64,000 bases of DNA, taken from NCBI GenBank assembly GCA_020002185.1, contig CM034534.1:67960815-68024814 (forward strand). The letters are read 5' to 3'. The notes below the pieces were generated by a model that saw nothing but the letters and a program-made list of their open reading frames with translations, was not told the DNA's origin and did not search any database. Origin of the DNA: Paraescarpia echinospica. Its lineage: Eukaryota; Annelida; Polychaeta; Sabellida; Siboglinidae. The stretch's first letter is position 1. Every line of letters starts with the position of its first letter. Below are positions 20,086-33,200 of this stretch, piece by piece. A program made the position numbers and the translations under genes.

Positions 20086-21089
20086 ATAGAGAAGGGACGC
20101 TTTAGTGTATTAGAAACGACCAGTACATATAATGTGTTATAGGTAAAGTATGACGTTTTTCACCAGATGGTTTATTGGTCTGCCGGATTCTCGTTTACTC
20201 CTTACAATAAAATGTAACACAGCAATGGTGTATTGAAAGTATATTTCGTGACCGAGAAAGTAAGAACATTGTGTGTAATTACACGAAACTCCCCACTACC
20301 TGCGGATCGGCTAAATAATGAAAACCGTTTCGTGTGATTACTGAACAAGCTTAGAAGTGTAAGTGACACACGCAGCTTTCTTCAACTGTCAGTACATCTC
20401 AGTGGCTCCCTTGGTATAAGCCGACTGTAGCGCTTCATTCTACCAAGACATGTTGCCATTCAGTCAGCGAGATTAGCGAGATTTTCTTTATTTCGACGTC
20501 ATCATTTAGACCGCACTAGTCTTTTGTAGTCTCCTCTCTAACGGCCTGCACGTCTGCTGTTGGGTATGATTCTGCCTTAATCACTGCTCGGGGGTATTTC
20601 GCATTTAACCAAAATCCTTGGAATAGCTATGGAAACAACAAAAACGGATGGAGATACATTATTTCTTACAGGCAGTCACTACCTGATTGTAATACAAACG
20701 TACTTGAACCCCTCCCGTGAAGTTATAATGCCAGTGGATGACGAAGATCTATACACACGCCTCGAAATGCATCCACTCGTCGACGTAATGATACGTTATT
20801 CCGTGTTATATTAGACGCACAACGTGCTAGCTTTACACGCACGTCGAGTAGTTTTACCACCTGGAGAATATTATGAAAACACTGCTTGATGAATGGTATG
20901 ATGTTCGTATGGTAAGGCACGATATTGCACAACCAACGTGTTTCCGGTTTCTTGTCAGAGCTAATTTTGCCATGATTTTTTATTCTAGGTTATGTGATGA
21001 ATAGGACGATTCATCTTGCACCGTGCTAAAGGTGAATACCACACGAGTCAAACCACTGATGCATCTGGTGACCGGGACAACTGTTCAAC

Positions 21090-22880
21090 ATTGTCGTCAA
21101 GCTTCTACACACACTAAACGATACTCTACTTCCGCCACGTGACTCATTCGACACATTAGCAATGCAGGTTGTATTAAAAAAAACCTCGAAAATTCGGTTT
21201 GAACTGATTCAAAATGTCAACAATATAGACGTCTCCATTGAAGATGCACCGCAGACGTGTCTGCTGACTGCATTTGAGCCAGCCACTGAGGCTGAAATTG
21301 GAACGCTGTTAAACTAATCGCGAATGAAATCTTGTGAACTCGATCAAATTCCGACATAGCTACTTAGAGATTGTTTGCATGATTTTGTACGACGATTGTT
21401 ACTATATCTCCGAGAACAGGTGTAGTACCTTCACAGTTGAAGGGAGCGTATGTTAGGCCTGTACTCAAGAAACACTACCCAGCCGGGACAAAGCCGTCTT
21501 GAATAATTGCAGACCACTGTCCAATCTACCATTCTTATCCAAGACAATGGAACGTGTTGTTGTCGCGAGACTTTCGGCTTAAATGTCAGAGCACAATCTC
21601 TACGAGCCCTACCAGTCCGTGTACAAGTCAAATCACAGCGTTGAGACGGCCTTTGTCAGTGTGCAGAATGACATCCTGCATGCAATGAATAATCAGAATG
21701 TTGTCGTCATGATGCTTCTTGATCTATCGGCTACAGTTGATATCGTCGACCACGAAGTGATGTTGCACAGACTCTCACATGATGTCGGAGTGATCCAAAA
21801 TGCATTAGGACTTGTTTAAGTCAAACCTGAGTGACAGAGTCCAGTCCTTTCACATTCACGGTGCTACATCACCTGCTCGTCCTCTTGTATATGGGGTCCT
21901 CAGCTCTTCTCCATCAATTCACAATCGACTGCCAAGATCATACGCAAGAACAACTAGACGTCTCATTGCTACGCGAGCGACACTACATCCCAGTGAAACC
22001 CTGTCAGGAGGACATCGCTGCGGCTGTTGTGCGTAGAATCGAAGAATGTGTAGCGGGGAATAGACCGTGGATGAGCATAAACTTCTTAAAGCTGAATGAC
22101 TCAAAAACAGAAGTCATCGTGTTCGGTTCTGGCCAACAGCTGAAGAAAACCGAGCTACACACAATGTGCATTGGTGATTGCTTGGTCACTGTGTCCTATG
22201 ACGTACATAATTTTGGTGTGCTGTTTGATGCCGAGGTGAGGATGGCGTCACACGTGACTGTAGTGGATAGGTCAGCAATTGTTCACCTCCGCAACATCGC
22301 AAGAATCAGACGTTATCTAACAGCTGCAGCGACAGAGCAAGTCTTACATGCTTTTGTCACCAGTAGACTTAACGGTGGCAATGCCCTGCTCCACCGACTA
22401 CCCTTGAAACAAATACAACAGAGAGTGCAGAACTGGGGGCCCGCCTTGTCGAAAGAAATTCAAAGAAATTCTGCCACATCACACCGCTACCGGTCAAGCT
22501 GCACTGGCTGCCGATAGCAGTTCGAGTAGAGTTTGAGATCCTTCTCCTCACACATCGAGCACCGACTCGCCACGCACCACAGTACATCATCCTTTGTGTA
22601 GACCGACGCCAACCAACTAGATCGCTACGCTCCAGTAAACATAATCAAATAGTTATGTCCCACGTGCAAGGTGTCACTGGGGCGACCGGTCATTTCGCGA
22701 GTCAGCCCCAACACTTTACGGCATCTGGCATCAACAATAACGACGAATTCTGTTTTTAAAATGAACCTTAAGATCTGAAGCGGTAGCGACACGTCCAGTT
22801 TGGCCGTGTCTCTCAAACTACTATGAACATGCAGGAACTCCTTTGAGTATTGAGACACTTTGTAAAGTCTTAATTGCAAG
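21090..22880 (+). mobile_element. Degenerate LINE (L2/Rex/CR1-like RT), plus strand
   Basis: Pieces of one reverse transcriptase in shifting frames: an upstream linker (FEPATEAEIGTLLN near 21270), LLDLSATVDIVDHEVMLHRL at about 21718, a KLNDSKTEVIVFGSG block near 22090, and the FVTSRLNGGNALLHRLPL block near 22350. The FADD region is lost or deleted. Three frames and many stops show age. It sits in the intron between carboxypeptidase exons at 23412 and 19678, opposite to the gene. Nothing clear in 22881-23411. Confidence 0.8.
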
Positions 22881-23411
22881 TGCGTTAACCAAGTCTGCCA
22901 TGCAGCTGGATTGGGTTACCGTCCTATGGCAAAACAGTAGCATGAATGCAGCACTTCCTTCGAACTCTTTCATGCTGGCTCATATTGGAAGAGCAGGTGG
23001 CGGAAGTCACATTCCTGTCTGATTCTTTGCATTTGTGACAAATCTACAATTCTTTTTATTAAATGTTTATTTATTACGACACATTTATAACGCGTAGTGT
23101 TTACTGGTGAATATCACAATATATATACGTCAAAGGCGCAGAACACATCCTATGAACTTCTCGAAATTAATCAATATAATAAAAAACTTCCATATAGCCT
23201 AAATTCGCACGAACCCAATAGTTTTAGCCATAAACACAACAAACCATAATCATTAAACACGAAAATTTAGTAGGGACGCACAGCGCCTTCATCGGAATGG
23301 AGTACAGCCAACAATTTAGGATGGAAATGGAATTTATTTCGAAAACAATTTCCAAAACATTGTTCAGGAACGTAGCAGTCTAGTAATTGTTTCAAATGAG
23401 TCTGAGATTAC

Positions 23412-23614
23412 CATGTGTCTGTAGTCGGACGGTACGCGGTACGTGAAGCCCCATGGCGTTAGCCAGTACTGGCCGTACGAGTGCAGACTGAGGTAGACAT
23501 CGAGGCGCGGTCTCAGTCGCCACAGGAAGTTGGACATGGCGAGTGTCTCCGGCTCCGAGAACGGATGGCGGCCGCGGTAGTTCTCGCTGCAAGGGTCGTT
23601 GCTCGTGCCCGGAC
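23412..23614 (-). CDS. M14 carboxypeptidase B-like, zinc-site exon
   Basis: Acceptor GATGTTGCAG, donor ATG|GTAATC; enters with two bases and leaves in phase 0. Encodes PGTSNDPCSENYRGRHPFSE, then DVYLSLHSYGQYWLTPWG. The His of LSLHSYGQ is the third zinc ligand (His196 in the usual numbering), followed by the Ser-Tyr of the S1' region. The Cys in NDPCSE pairs with the Cys of the exon at 25052 in family members. The 3.6-kb intron that follows contains a LINE relic in the opposite orientation. Confidence 0.92.
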
Positions 23615-23785
23615 CTGCAACATCAGACAGCAATGACTATGATAACGCTGCGCATGCCTGTAGGGCAGTTGGTTTTTGGAGAGGTGCGTTTTTCGATCTG
23701 CGACTGCAGGCTCACCAAGACACTCCAAAAACGGCATCCAACACGCACACCAAGAGTCAGAACCACAACAAAAACCACAACAACT

Positions 23786-23937
23786 GCACCCATCCAACTG
23801 CACCCCTCCAACTGCATCCCTCCAACTACACCCCTTCAACTGCACCCCTCCAACTGCACCCCTCCAACTGCACCCCTCCAACTACACCCCTCCAACTGCA
23901 CCCCTCCAACTGCACCCCTCCAACTACACCCCTTCAT
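23786..23937. repeat. 14-bp minisatellite (CCCCTCCAACTGCA)
   Basis: About 11 units; 14 bp gives open frames in all phases. Intronic. 23938-25051 has no other readable feature. Confidence 0.9.
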
Positions 23938-25051
23938 GTTCAACAAGAATATTCAACTCCTCTATTCAGGTGGAACACTTTTCCATCAGACCTATTTTAC
24001 ACCAGCGGGGTTGCATAAGCACACATGACACCCCACCCAGCCTACGAGCTGATGCGGTACACCCATCAACGGTTCAACGCATCGGGCTTGTACAATCTTT
24101 ACAGATATGCAGCGTAAATTCAATCTCTGCGGATCACTTTTTCTGGTAATAAAATTTGCTGTGATCTAACGCGGGAACATTTCCACGTACACCAGGCCGA
24201 TACAATCGTCGTTTAGAAAAGATTTCATTACAAATGTTCAGTGAAACGTTTTACGGCAACAGATACCGCGGGAACGCACGGAAGTTATTTGTATTCCTTT
24301 GCAAATACGTCTCACATTGTGACGTCATTTCCGTGCCGGCGACATTTTGACGACGCAGCGAAACGTCCGACTTTTTTCGAATGATACCATCGAGCAGTCT
24401 TCGATCTAATTTCAGGGTATCGAAGGCAGCAGTTACGTAAAATGAACATAATAATAATAATAAATAACTTCTAACGCGCTAATATCCTCAGACAATCCGA
24501 GCTTAGTGGCGCTTCAAAACCAAAGGATTAAGCTCTCGTACTCGTGTGCTAGACGAAAGTCGTCAACAAATGGATGGATGTGCTAGGAAGCTAGGGAGGA
24601 TATGCTATCAACATACGGTAAGTTCTAATCTGCATTATAATCACATACTTGTGTGTAGCGGAACTAACGATATAAGATTAACGTCAGCGGTAGACTACCT
24701 TAAATTAAAGTTATATTGATAATCAGAACAGCCTGGATGCGTTTAAAACCAACATCCAGACTTTGCACTACCCCATATTTTCGACGTTAACTAGTTCTTC
24801 TGCACGTATTTCTGTTTATTTACAAGACACTTGTGTTCTTATATATTGCACTCTAAAAACAAAAACACTTTTCCTGTTCGCCTGTCATGCCACGTACCGC
24901 CTGTATCCTCAGCATATTGAGGCTAGGCGTGTATTGGAAAAAGAAGATCCTTATTACCTTATATAAGCGTCGTTCACGTGTTATCTAAATGTTAATAGTG
25001 TAATTGCATGGCCATCCAGAGATTACCTTGCGGTGTGCATGCTATACGTAC

Positions 25052-25142
25052 CTGCCCAGTGGAAGTTCCAGTTTCTATTCGGGTCAGTTCCTTGACACCG
25101 ACTCCGTGCGTTCTGTGACCTCGTCTTACGCCACATCCGGTC
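25052..25142 (-). CDS. M14 carboxypeptidase B-like, first exon seen
   Basis: Acceptor TGTATGCGCAG, donor G|GTACGT; phase 0 in, one base out, giving the Gly at the next junction. The 30 residues read DRMWRKTRSQNARSRCQGTD, then PNRNWNFHWA. MWRKTR holds Arg127 (oxyanion) and PNRNW holds Asn144-Arg145, which bind the substrate carboxylate. The enzyme is normally a secreted zinc exopeptidase made as a proenzyme. The exons for the signal peptide, propeptide and first zinc site (HxxE) should lie at higher coordinates but are not visible: the N gap begins 360 bp away and what follows it is a copy of DNA from the other side. Confidence 0.9.
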
Positions 25143-25500
25143 CTGCGCATACATTAAAGTAACCGTTGCTGTGATTGATTTTGCACCATATGCTTAAATG
25201 TGGGGTGGTGCCTCGGTTGCCGTGTGCCATACGCAAGATAGGCTTACTGCTTGCTTCGGGAGGGGGTCAGACCCGATGTGTACAATGTGCGTAGAGGGGG
25301 AATTTTTCAAAGATTGCATGTGTTACGAAGTAGGATTTATTTATAAATAATTATGCGGTAGACCCAGTACTCGGCCTCGAACGGTCAGCCAAGTGCAACC
25401 TGTTCGATAAATAGGCCAGGTGGCAGTGGCTAGAAATAGACTGGGTGTTGTCAGCAGTGCCTTGGACACTGGACAGTTGACATTTTGAGTTCCTGACAGG

Positions 25501-26500
25501 NNNNNNNNNNNNNNNNNNNNNNNNNNNNNNNNNNNNNNNNNNNNNNNNNNNNNNNNNNNNNNNNNNNNNNNNNNNNNNNNNNNNNNNNNNNNNNNNNNNN
25601 NNNNNNNNNNNNNNNNNNNNNNNNNNNNNNNNNNNNNNNNNNNNNNNNNNNNNNNNNNNNNNNNNNNNNNNNNNNNNNNNNNNNNNNNNNNNNNNNNNNN
25701 NNNNNNNNNNNNNNNNNNNNNNNNNNNNNNNNNNNNNNNNNNNNNNNNNNNNNNNNNNNNNNNNNNNNNNNNNNNNNNNNNNNNNNNNNNNNNNNNNNNN
25801 NNNNNNNNNNNNNNNNNNNNNNNNNNNNNNNNNNNNNNNNNNNNNNNNNNNNNNNNNNNNNNNNNNNNNNNNNNNNNNNNNNNNNNNNNNNNNNNNNNNN
25901 NNNNNNNNNNNNNNNNNNNNNNNNNNNNNNNNNNNNNNNNNNNNNNNNNNNNNNNNNNNNNNNNNNNNNNNNNNNNNNNNNNNNNNNNNNNNNNNNNNNN
26001 NNNNNNNNNNNNNNNNNNNNNNNNNNNNNNNNNNNNNNNNNNNNNNNNNNNNNNNNNNNNNNNNNNNNNNNNNNNNNNNNNNNNNNNNNNNNNNNNNNNN
26101 NNNNNNNNNNNNNNNNNNNNNNNNNNNNNNNNNNNNNNNNNNNNNNNNNNNNNNNNNNNNNNNNNNNNNNNNNNNNNNNNNNNNNNNNNNNNNNNNNNNN
26201 NNNNNNNNNNNNNNNNNNNNNNNNNNNNNNNNNNNNNNNNNNNNNNNNNNNNNNNNNNNNNNNNNNNNNNNNNNNNNNNNNNNNNNNNNNNNNNNNNNNN
26301 NNNNNNNNNNNNNNNNNNNNNNNNNNNNNNNNNNNNNNNNNNNNNNNNNNNNNNNNNNNNNNNNNNNNNNNNNNNNNNNNNNNNNNNNNNNNNNNNNNNN
26401 NNNNNNNNNNNNNNNNNNNNNNNNNNNNNNNNNNNNNNNNNNNNNNNNNNNNNNNNNNNNNNNNNNNNNNNNNNNNNNNNNNNNNNNNNNNNNNNNNNNN
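25501..26500. other. Assembly gap, 1000 N
   Basis: Exactly 1000 N, a conventional placeholder length. Its right edge falls in a TG run that matches the left edge of the duplicated block at 10.7 kb. Confidence 1.
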
Positions 26501-26553
<53 letters not shown>

Positions 26554-26836
26554 TCAACTTATTTTAAAATACCAAATATGTTAGCAAGCAGCTAGTTGAG
26601 TTCACGTGTAGGCCTATATGATCACACGCCAATTACACAAGGCACTCTTCCTTTCGAATGTCATACAGAACCACAACGTACAATTGATTATAAAAAAAAC
26701 TACTCCATTTAACGTAAGAAATAGAAGCCTACACTAACACGTCTGCATACCTAATTTTATATTTGCATTCATCCTAAGCGAAACGGGATATTTTACTTAA
26801 CAATGGAAACATGATTACAGTTTCAGTAGCTACATA

Positions 26837-29235
26837 TGTATATTTTATACCGATCAGAACATAGCAAAGTTTACAACAAGTCTAACTAATGCTGACTGGT
26901 CTCTTGTTACTTCTGAGCTTGATGACCCAAATAATGAATATGCTGCTTTCTATTCACAGTTTGGTAAGCATTATCTTAACTGCTTTCCTGAAGTAAAGAT
27001 TAAACAAAAATACAGTAATAGGAAACCATGGCTATCACATGGGCTGAAGACCTCCATAAAATTTAAAAATAAATTATTCGCCTACTACTAAAAAGCACCT
27101 ACCCTTACTAATGAAACTAACTATAAAGCGTACCGTAATAAGCTTAACTCAATTTTAAGAAGAGCAGAAAGAAATCACTATCAACAGTTATTAAAGCAAA
27201 ATCAATCAAATCTTCTGAAATCATGGCAACTTATTAAGCAAATAATCAATAAAAATAAAAAACCTCCCCAATCTCCGAATATAACTATTAATAATCAATT
27301 AATAACCGATAAAAGGGTAATTGCCAATTACTTCAATAACTATTATGTTAAGGTTGAACCATCGTTGGCTGAAAAGATTACCAAAGATGGTATTGACCCG
27401 TCAATATATATTAAGCATCGAAACTTCCATACAATATTTATCTCCCCAGTTGAACTGAATGAAGTAGAAACTATAATCAAAGATCTAAAAATATCAAGCC
27501 CTGGTTGGGACTTAATAATTCCACATATTGTTAAATTAACATATCATACTTTCTTACTTCCTTTAACACATGTTATTAACTTGTCGTTAACTAAAGGTAT
27601 TTTTTCCAGACGACCTGAAAAGAGCAAAAGTGATCCCGATTTACAAAGGCGGTGACAAGACTCTCGTAAACAATTACCGTCCAATATCGATTTTGCCAGT
27701 TTTTTTCTAAAGTTCTAGAAAAAATAATGTACAACAGATTAACATCTTTCATAAACAAACATAACATCTGATATGATTATCAGTTTGGATTTAGGAAGAA
27801 GCATTCCGCAAACATGGCTCTTGTGCAACTAGTACACAAAATTTCCACAGTCATAAATAATGGTGACTACTTACTAGGAGTTTTTCTGGACTTCAGTAAA
27901 CCTTTCGATACAGTTGACCATAAAATATTACTTAATAAACTAGAACATTACGGCATTAGAGGAAGAGCACTTGCCTGGCTGGAAAGTTATTTGTCTAATA
28001 GAACGCAGTATGTTTTATTTGATGGAATAAAATCGAACATTCAGTCTATATGCTGTGGTGTCCCATAGGCCCACTGTTATTCTTAATCTATATTAACGAC
28101 ATTGTTAATGTATCAGATATCCTATTTCTTATTATATTTGCTGATGATACAAATGTTTTTGTCAATGGTAACAGTCTTAGCGAGCTAGAAACTGTGATGA
28201 ATCATGAACTGCAAAAATTAGTTATTTGGTTAAAGAGTAATAAACTATCTTTAAATATCAGTAAAACACATTTTATTGTCTTCAAATCAGTAAATAAAAA
28301 GGTATCCAATCCAATTGCCATCCTTATTGATGGACTACAAATTACTCAAGTAGAAAACAAAAAATTCTTAGGAATTTTAATCGATGCTAATTTGTCCTGG
28401 ACTTTTCATATACAGTATATAAAATCTAAAATAGCCAAAGCCGTTGGAATTATAAGTAAAGCTACACAAACCTTGAGTAGATCATCCCTTGTAACGTTAT
28501 ACTATACATTTTTATATCCATATCTAACGTATTGTGTCGAAGTGTGGGGAGGAGCATATAATACACATCTTAGTTCTTTATTCAAATTGCAAAAGTATGC
28601 AATTCGGTTAATTATGTCAGCTCCATACAGAGCGCACACAGACCAACTCTTCAAGAAGCTGTCCATTTTACCAATAAGAAAAATCTACGAATACACGGTT
28701 GTGCTGTTTATGTACAAAATAGTTAAGAATATGTTTCCGTCAGTTATGACAAGGATGTTCATTAGAAATAACGAACTACACGAACATAGGACACGCAACG
28801 CAGAATTACTACATGTGCCGATTTCAAAAAGTAATGTATTATATAAAACCATTAGATATCGAGGTGTTAAATTATGGAACTATATGGCGACAACAGTGGA
28901 TTGTAATTGTAATTATGCATTAGCAACGTTTAAACGTCAACTTAAGAATTTTTTGCTAGTACATAATATTAATGACATATATAAATAGCATTCTTTGTTG
29001 CTATTTTACATGAAGTATTCATGAAAATAGTACTGTTGTGATTCATGTTTCTGTTTTTCTTCAATCACATAAATTGTTATCTTGCACCATGGAATTTACC
29101 TATGTATCACATGTATTGTGAGGGCTAATCAGCCACTCGTGGCTTTATACCCTCATTACAGAAACCATGGCAATCTATGTATGTAATTGATTGGAATGTA
29201 TCACAGTTTCTGTAATAAACCATTATTATTATTAT
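26837..29235 (+). mobile_element. Jockey/CR1-group LINE, copy 2, RT motif B deleted
   Basis: Same element as at 10985 with the same old frame breaks, plus a 13-nt deletion after GTGTCCCA at 28065 that removes most of motif B (PQGS) and shifts the frame. RT therefore splits into 27814-28068 and 28050-28988. Catalytic FADD remains near 28139. Confidence 0.85.
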
Positions 29236-29674
29236 GCATGTATGTATGTATGTATGTATGTATGTATGTATGTATGTATGCATGCATGCATGTATATATC
29301 TTCATATCAGGAACACTGCGGTGTTCGAGGCGACGTGAGCAGACAAATCCGATGCAACCATAGGCATATTATTTTTACCATACAGGCGTCAATACACGGC
29401 ACAGTTCGAAAGTTTCTGACTTTACATCAGCACAAATAAACGTGTGCGACTACTGCATAGTACGTGTTGTATGCGACCGTAGTAACAAGATAATGTACCT
29501 GGCTTGGCCGCAGTCATAAGAGCATAAATAATTTCCTTAATAGGAACTGAAAAAGTCATTATTGTCGTCATATTTATGAACACCTCCACCGGAATGATAT
29601 AATAATTGTAAACTTCTATAGATATATATACAAGAATCATTAGGCAAAACCACGAACATGGACGTGAAGAGTCA

Positions 29675-29880
29675 TCAGTAGAGCACAAAGCCGATCGAAG
29701 ACTTAGGGTGGGAATGCAAATAAGACAGTCTATTAATTAGAATAAGAGTGAGTTTACGAAATATAGCAACAGTTTCAGATGATTCTATAATAATGGGGAG
29801 CTGATTCCAAAATTTGGGTGCACCTAGAGGCAAAACTCTTTTCACAATCTTAAGCTTAGTATGGAAACACACATACTATT
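29675..29880 (-). mobile_element. LINE 3' relic (RT C-terminus), copy 2
   Basis: Duplicate of 13836-14040; here the conserved Trp of the GAPKFWNQLP motif is present, so the left copy carries the derived base. Confidence 0.6.
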
Positions 29881-30299
29881 TCCATTGGTGGCGTATACGT
29901 AGGACCCGCATTCCCTATTCTAAATATGGCGGCCAATAATTAGCATATGTCGAATATGTGGGCACACATGTGCGATCAAAGACAACTTGGAAAATGTTTA
30001 TTCAAAGGATCACAATAAAGAATATACGTAATCAAGTATTACATCACGCATTGCTATTTTTACGAGAATGCGGACGTTGGAGCTCCACATTCATTGACCA
30101 ATGTTTTGTAAATGGATGAAGAGCCACATCGTGTAGGAGAACAACGCCCACATACCAAATATAATAAAAACGTACCTGGTTTATTCACAGCAGCTTTCGG
30201 GGCATAGGTCTTTTTACCAGGAAGAGCTGAAATATATAGCGCCATCGGTGAAAGTGTTGTCATTTGCACCACAGTCATGACCCGCCCCTCAACCCTCTA

Positions 30300-33200
30300 T
30301 AGTGGCAGATCAACAACAACACCCCAAAGGCAACAAACAATACGGTCACACAGTAACAATTGTCTCGTGGTAGATCAACAACAACATCTCAAACGTAACA
30401 CACAATACGGTCACACACTAAGAACTGCCTCGTGGCAGATCAACAACAACATCCCAAACATAACACACAATACGGTCACACAGTAAAAACTGCCTCGTGG
30501 CAGATCAACAACAACATCCCAAACATAACACACAATACGGTCGCACAGTAGCAACTGCCACGTGGCAGATCAACAACAACATCCCAAACATAACACACAA
30601 TACAGTCGCACAGTAGCAACTGCCTCGTGGTAGAACAACAACAACATCCCAAACATAACATACAATACGGTCGCACAGTAGCAACTGCCTCGTGGTAGAA
30701 CAACAACAACATCCCAAACATAACACACAATACGGTCACATAGCAAAACTGCCTCGTGGTAGAACAACAACAACATCCCAGACATAACAAACAATACGAT
30801 CACACAGCAACAACTGCCTCGCGGCAGATCAACAACAACATCCAAAACATAACACACAATACGGTCACACAGTAACAATTGCCTCGTGGCAGATCAACAA
30901 CAACATCCAAAACATAACACACAATACGGTCACACAGTAACAACTGCCTCGTGGCAGATCAACAACAACATCCAAAACATAACACACAATACGGTCGCAC
31001 AGTAACGACTGCCTCGTGGCAGATCAACAACAACATCCCAAACATAACACACAATACGGTCGCACAGTAGCAACTGCCTCGTGGTAGAACAACAAAAACA
31101 TCCCAAACATAACACACAATACGGTCACACAGTAACAACTGCCTCGTGGCAGATCAACAACAATATCCCAAACATAATACACAATACGGTCACACAGTAA
31201 CAACTGCCTAGTGGTAGAACAACAACAACATCCCAAACATAACACACAATACGGTCACACAGTAACAACTGCCTCGTGGCAGAGCAACAACAACATCCCA
31301 AACATAACTCACAATACGGTCACACAACAACAACTGCCTAGTGGTAGAACACCAACAACATCCCAAACGTAACACACAATACGGTCACACAGTAACAACT
31401 GCCTCGTGGCGGATCAACAACAACATCCCAAACCTAACACACAATACGGTCACACAGTAACAACTGCCTCGTGGCAGATCAACAACAACATCCCAAACGT
31501 AATAAACAATACTGTAGCACAGTAACAACTGCCTCGTGCAAATCAACAACAACATCGCAAACATAACACACAATACGGTCGCACAGTAGCAACTGCCTCG
31601 TGGTAGATCAACAACAACATCCCAAACATAACACACAATACGGTCACATAGCAACAACTGCCTCGTGGTAGAACAACAACAACATCCCAAACATAACAAA
31701 CAATACGATCACACAGCAACAACTGCCTCATGGCAGATCAACAACAACATCCAAAACATAACACACAATACGGTCACACAGTAACAACTGCCTCGTGGCA
31801 GATCAACAACAACATCCAAAACATAACACACAATACGGTCACACAGTAACAACTGCCTCGTGGCAGATCAACAACAACATCCAAAACATAACACACAATA
31901 CGGTCGCACAGTAGCAACTGCCTCGTGGTAGAACAACAACAACATCCCAAACATAACACACAATACGGTCACATAGCAACAACTGTCTCGTGGTAGAATA
32001 ACAACAACATCCCAAACATAACAAACAATACGATCACACAGCAACAACTGCCTCGTGGCAGATCAACAACAACATCCCAAACAACACACAATACGGTCAC
32101 ACAGTAACAACTGCCTCGTGGCAGATCAACAACAACATCCAAAACATAACACACAATACTGTCACACAGTAAAAACTGCCTCGTGGCAGATCAACAACAA
32201 CATCCAAAACATAACACACAATACGGTCCACAGTAACAACTGCCTCGTGGCAGATCAACAACAACATCCCAAACATAACACACAATACGGTCGCACAGTA
32301 GCAACTGCCTCGTGGTAGAACAACAAAAACATCCCAAACATAACACACAATACGGTCACACAGTAACAACTGCCTCGTGGCAGATCAACAACAAATCCCA
32401 AACATAATACACAATACGGTCACACAGTAACAACTGCCTAGTGGTAGAACAACAACAACATCCCAAACATAACACACAATACGGTCGCACGGTAACAAAT
32501 GCCTGGTGGTAGAACAACGACAACATCCCAATCATAACACACAATACGGTAACACAGTAAAAACTGCCTCGTGGTAGAACAACAGCAACATCCCAAACAT
32601 AATACACAATACGGTCACACAGCAACAACTGCCTCGTGTTAGAACAACAACAACATCCCAAACATAACACACAATACGGTCACACAACAACAACTGCCTC
32701 GTGGTAGAACAACAACAACATCCCAAACATAACACACAATACGGTCACATAGCAACAACTGCCTCGAGGTAGAACAACAACAACATCCCAAACATAACAC
32801 ACAATACGGTCATACAGTAACAACTGCCTCGTGGCAGATCAACAACAACATCCAAAACATAACACACAATACGGTCACACAGTAACAACTGCCTCGTGGC
32901 AGATCAACAACAACATCCGAAACATAAAACACAACACGGTCATACAGTAACAACTGCCTCGTGGCAGATCAACAACAACATCCCAAAGGTAACACGTAAT
33001 ACGGTCACACAGTAACAACTGCCTAGTGGTAGAACAACAACAACATCCCAAACATAACATACAGTACGGTCGCACAGTAGCAACTGCCTCGTGGTAGAAC
33101 AACAACAACATCCCAAACATAACACACAATACGGTCACATAGCAAAACTGCCTCGTGGTAGAACAACAACAACATCCCAGACATAACAAACAATACGATC

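Noticed and set aside
20380..20460. Minus-strand segment EALQSAYTKGATEMY as the missing carboxypeptidase exon
   Set aside because: No donor in the needed phase; the segment at 19762-19678 fits sequence and both phases.
25451..26557. 368-codon frame
   Set aside because: It is read through the N gap.
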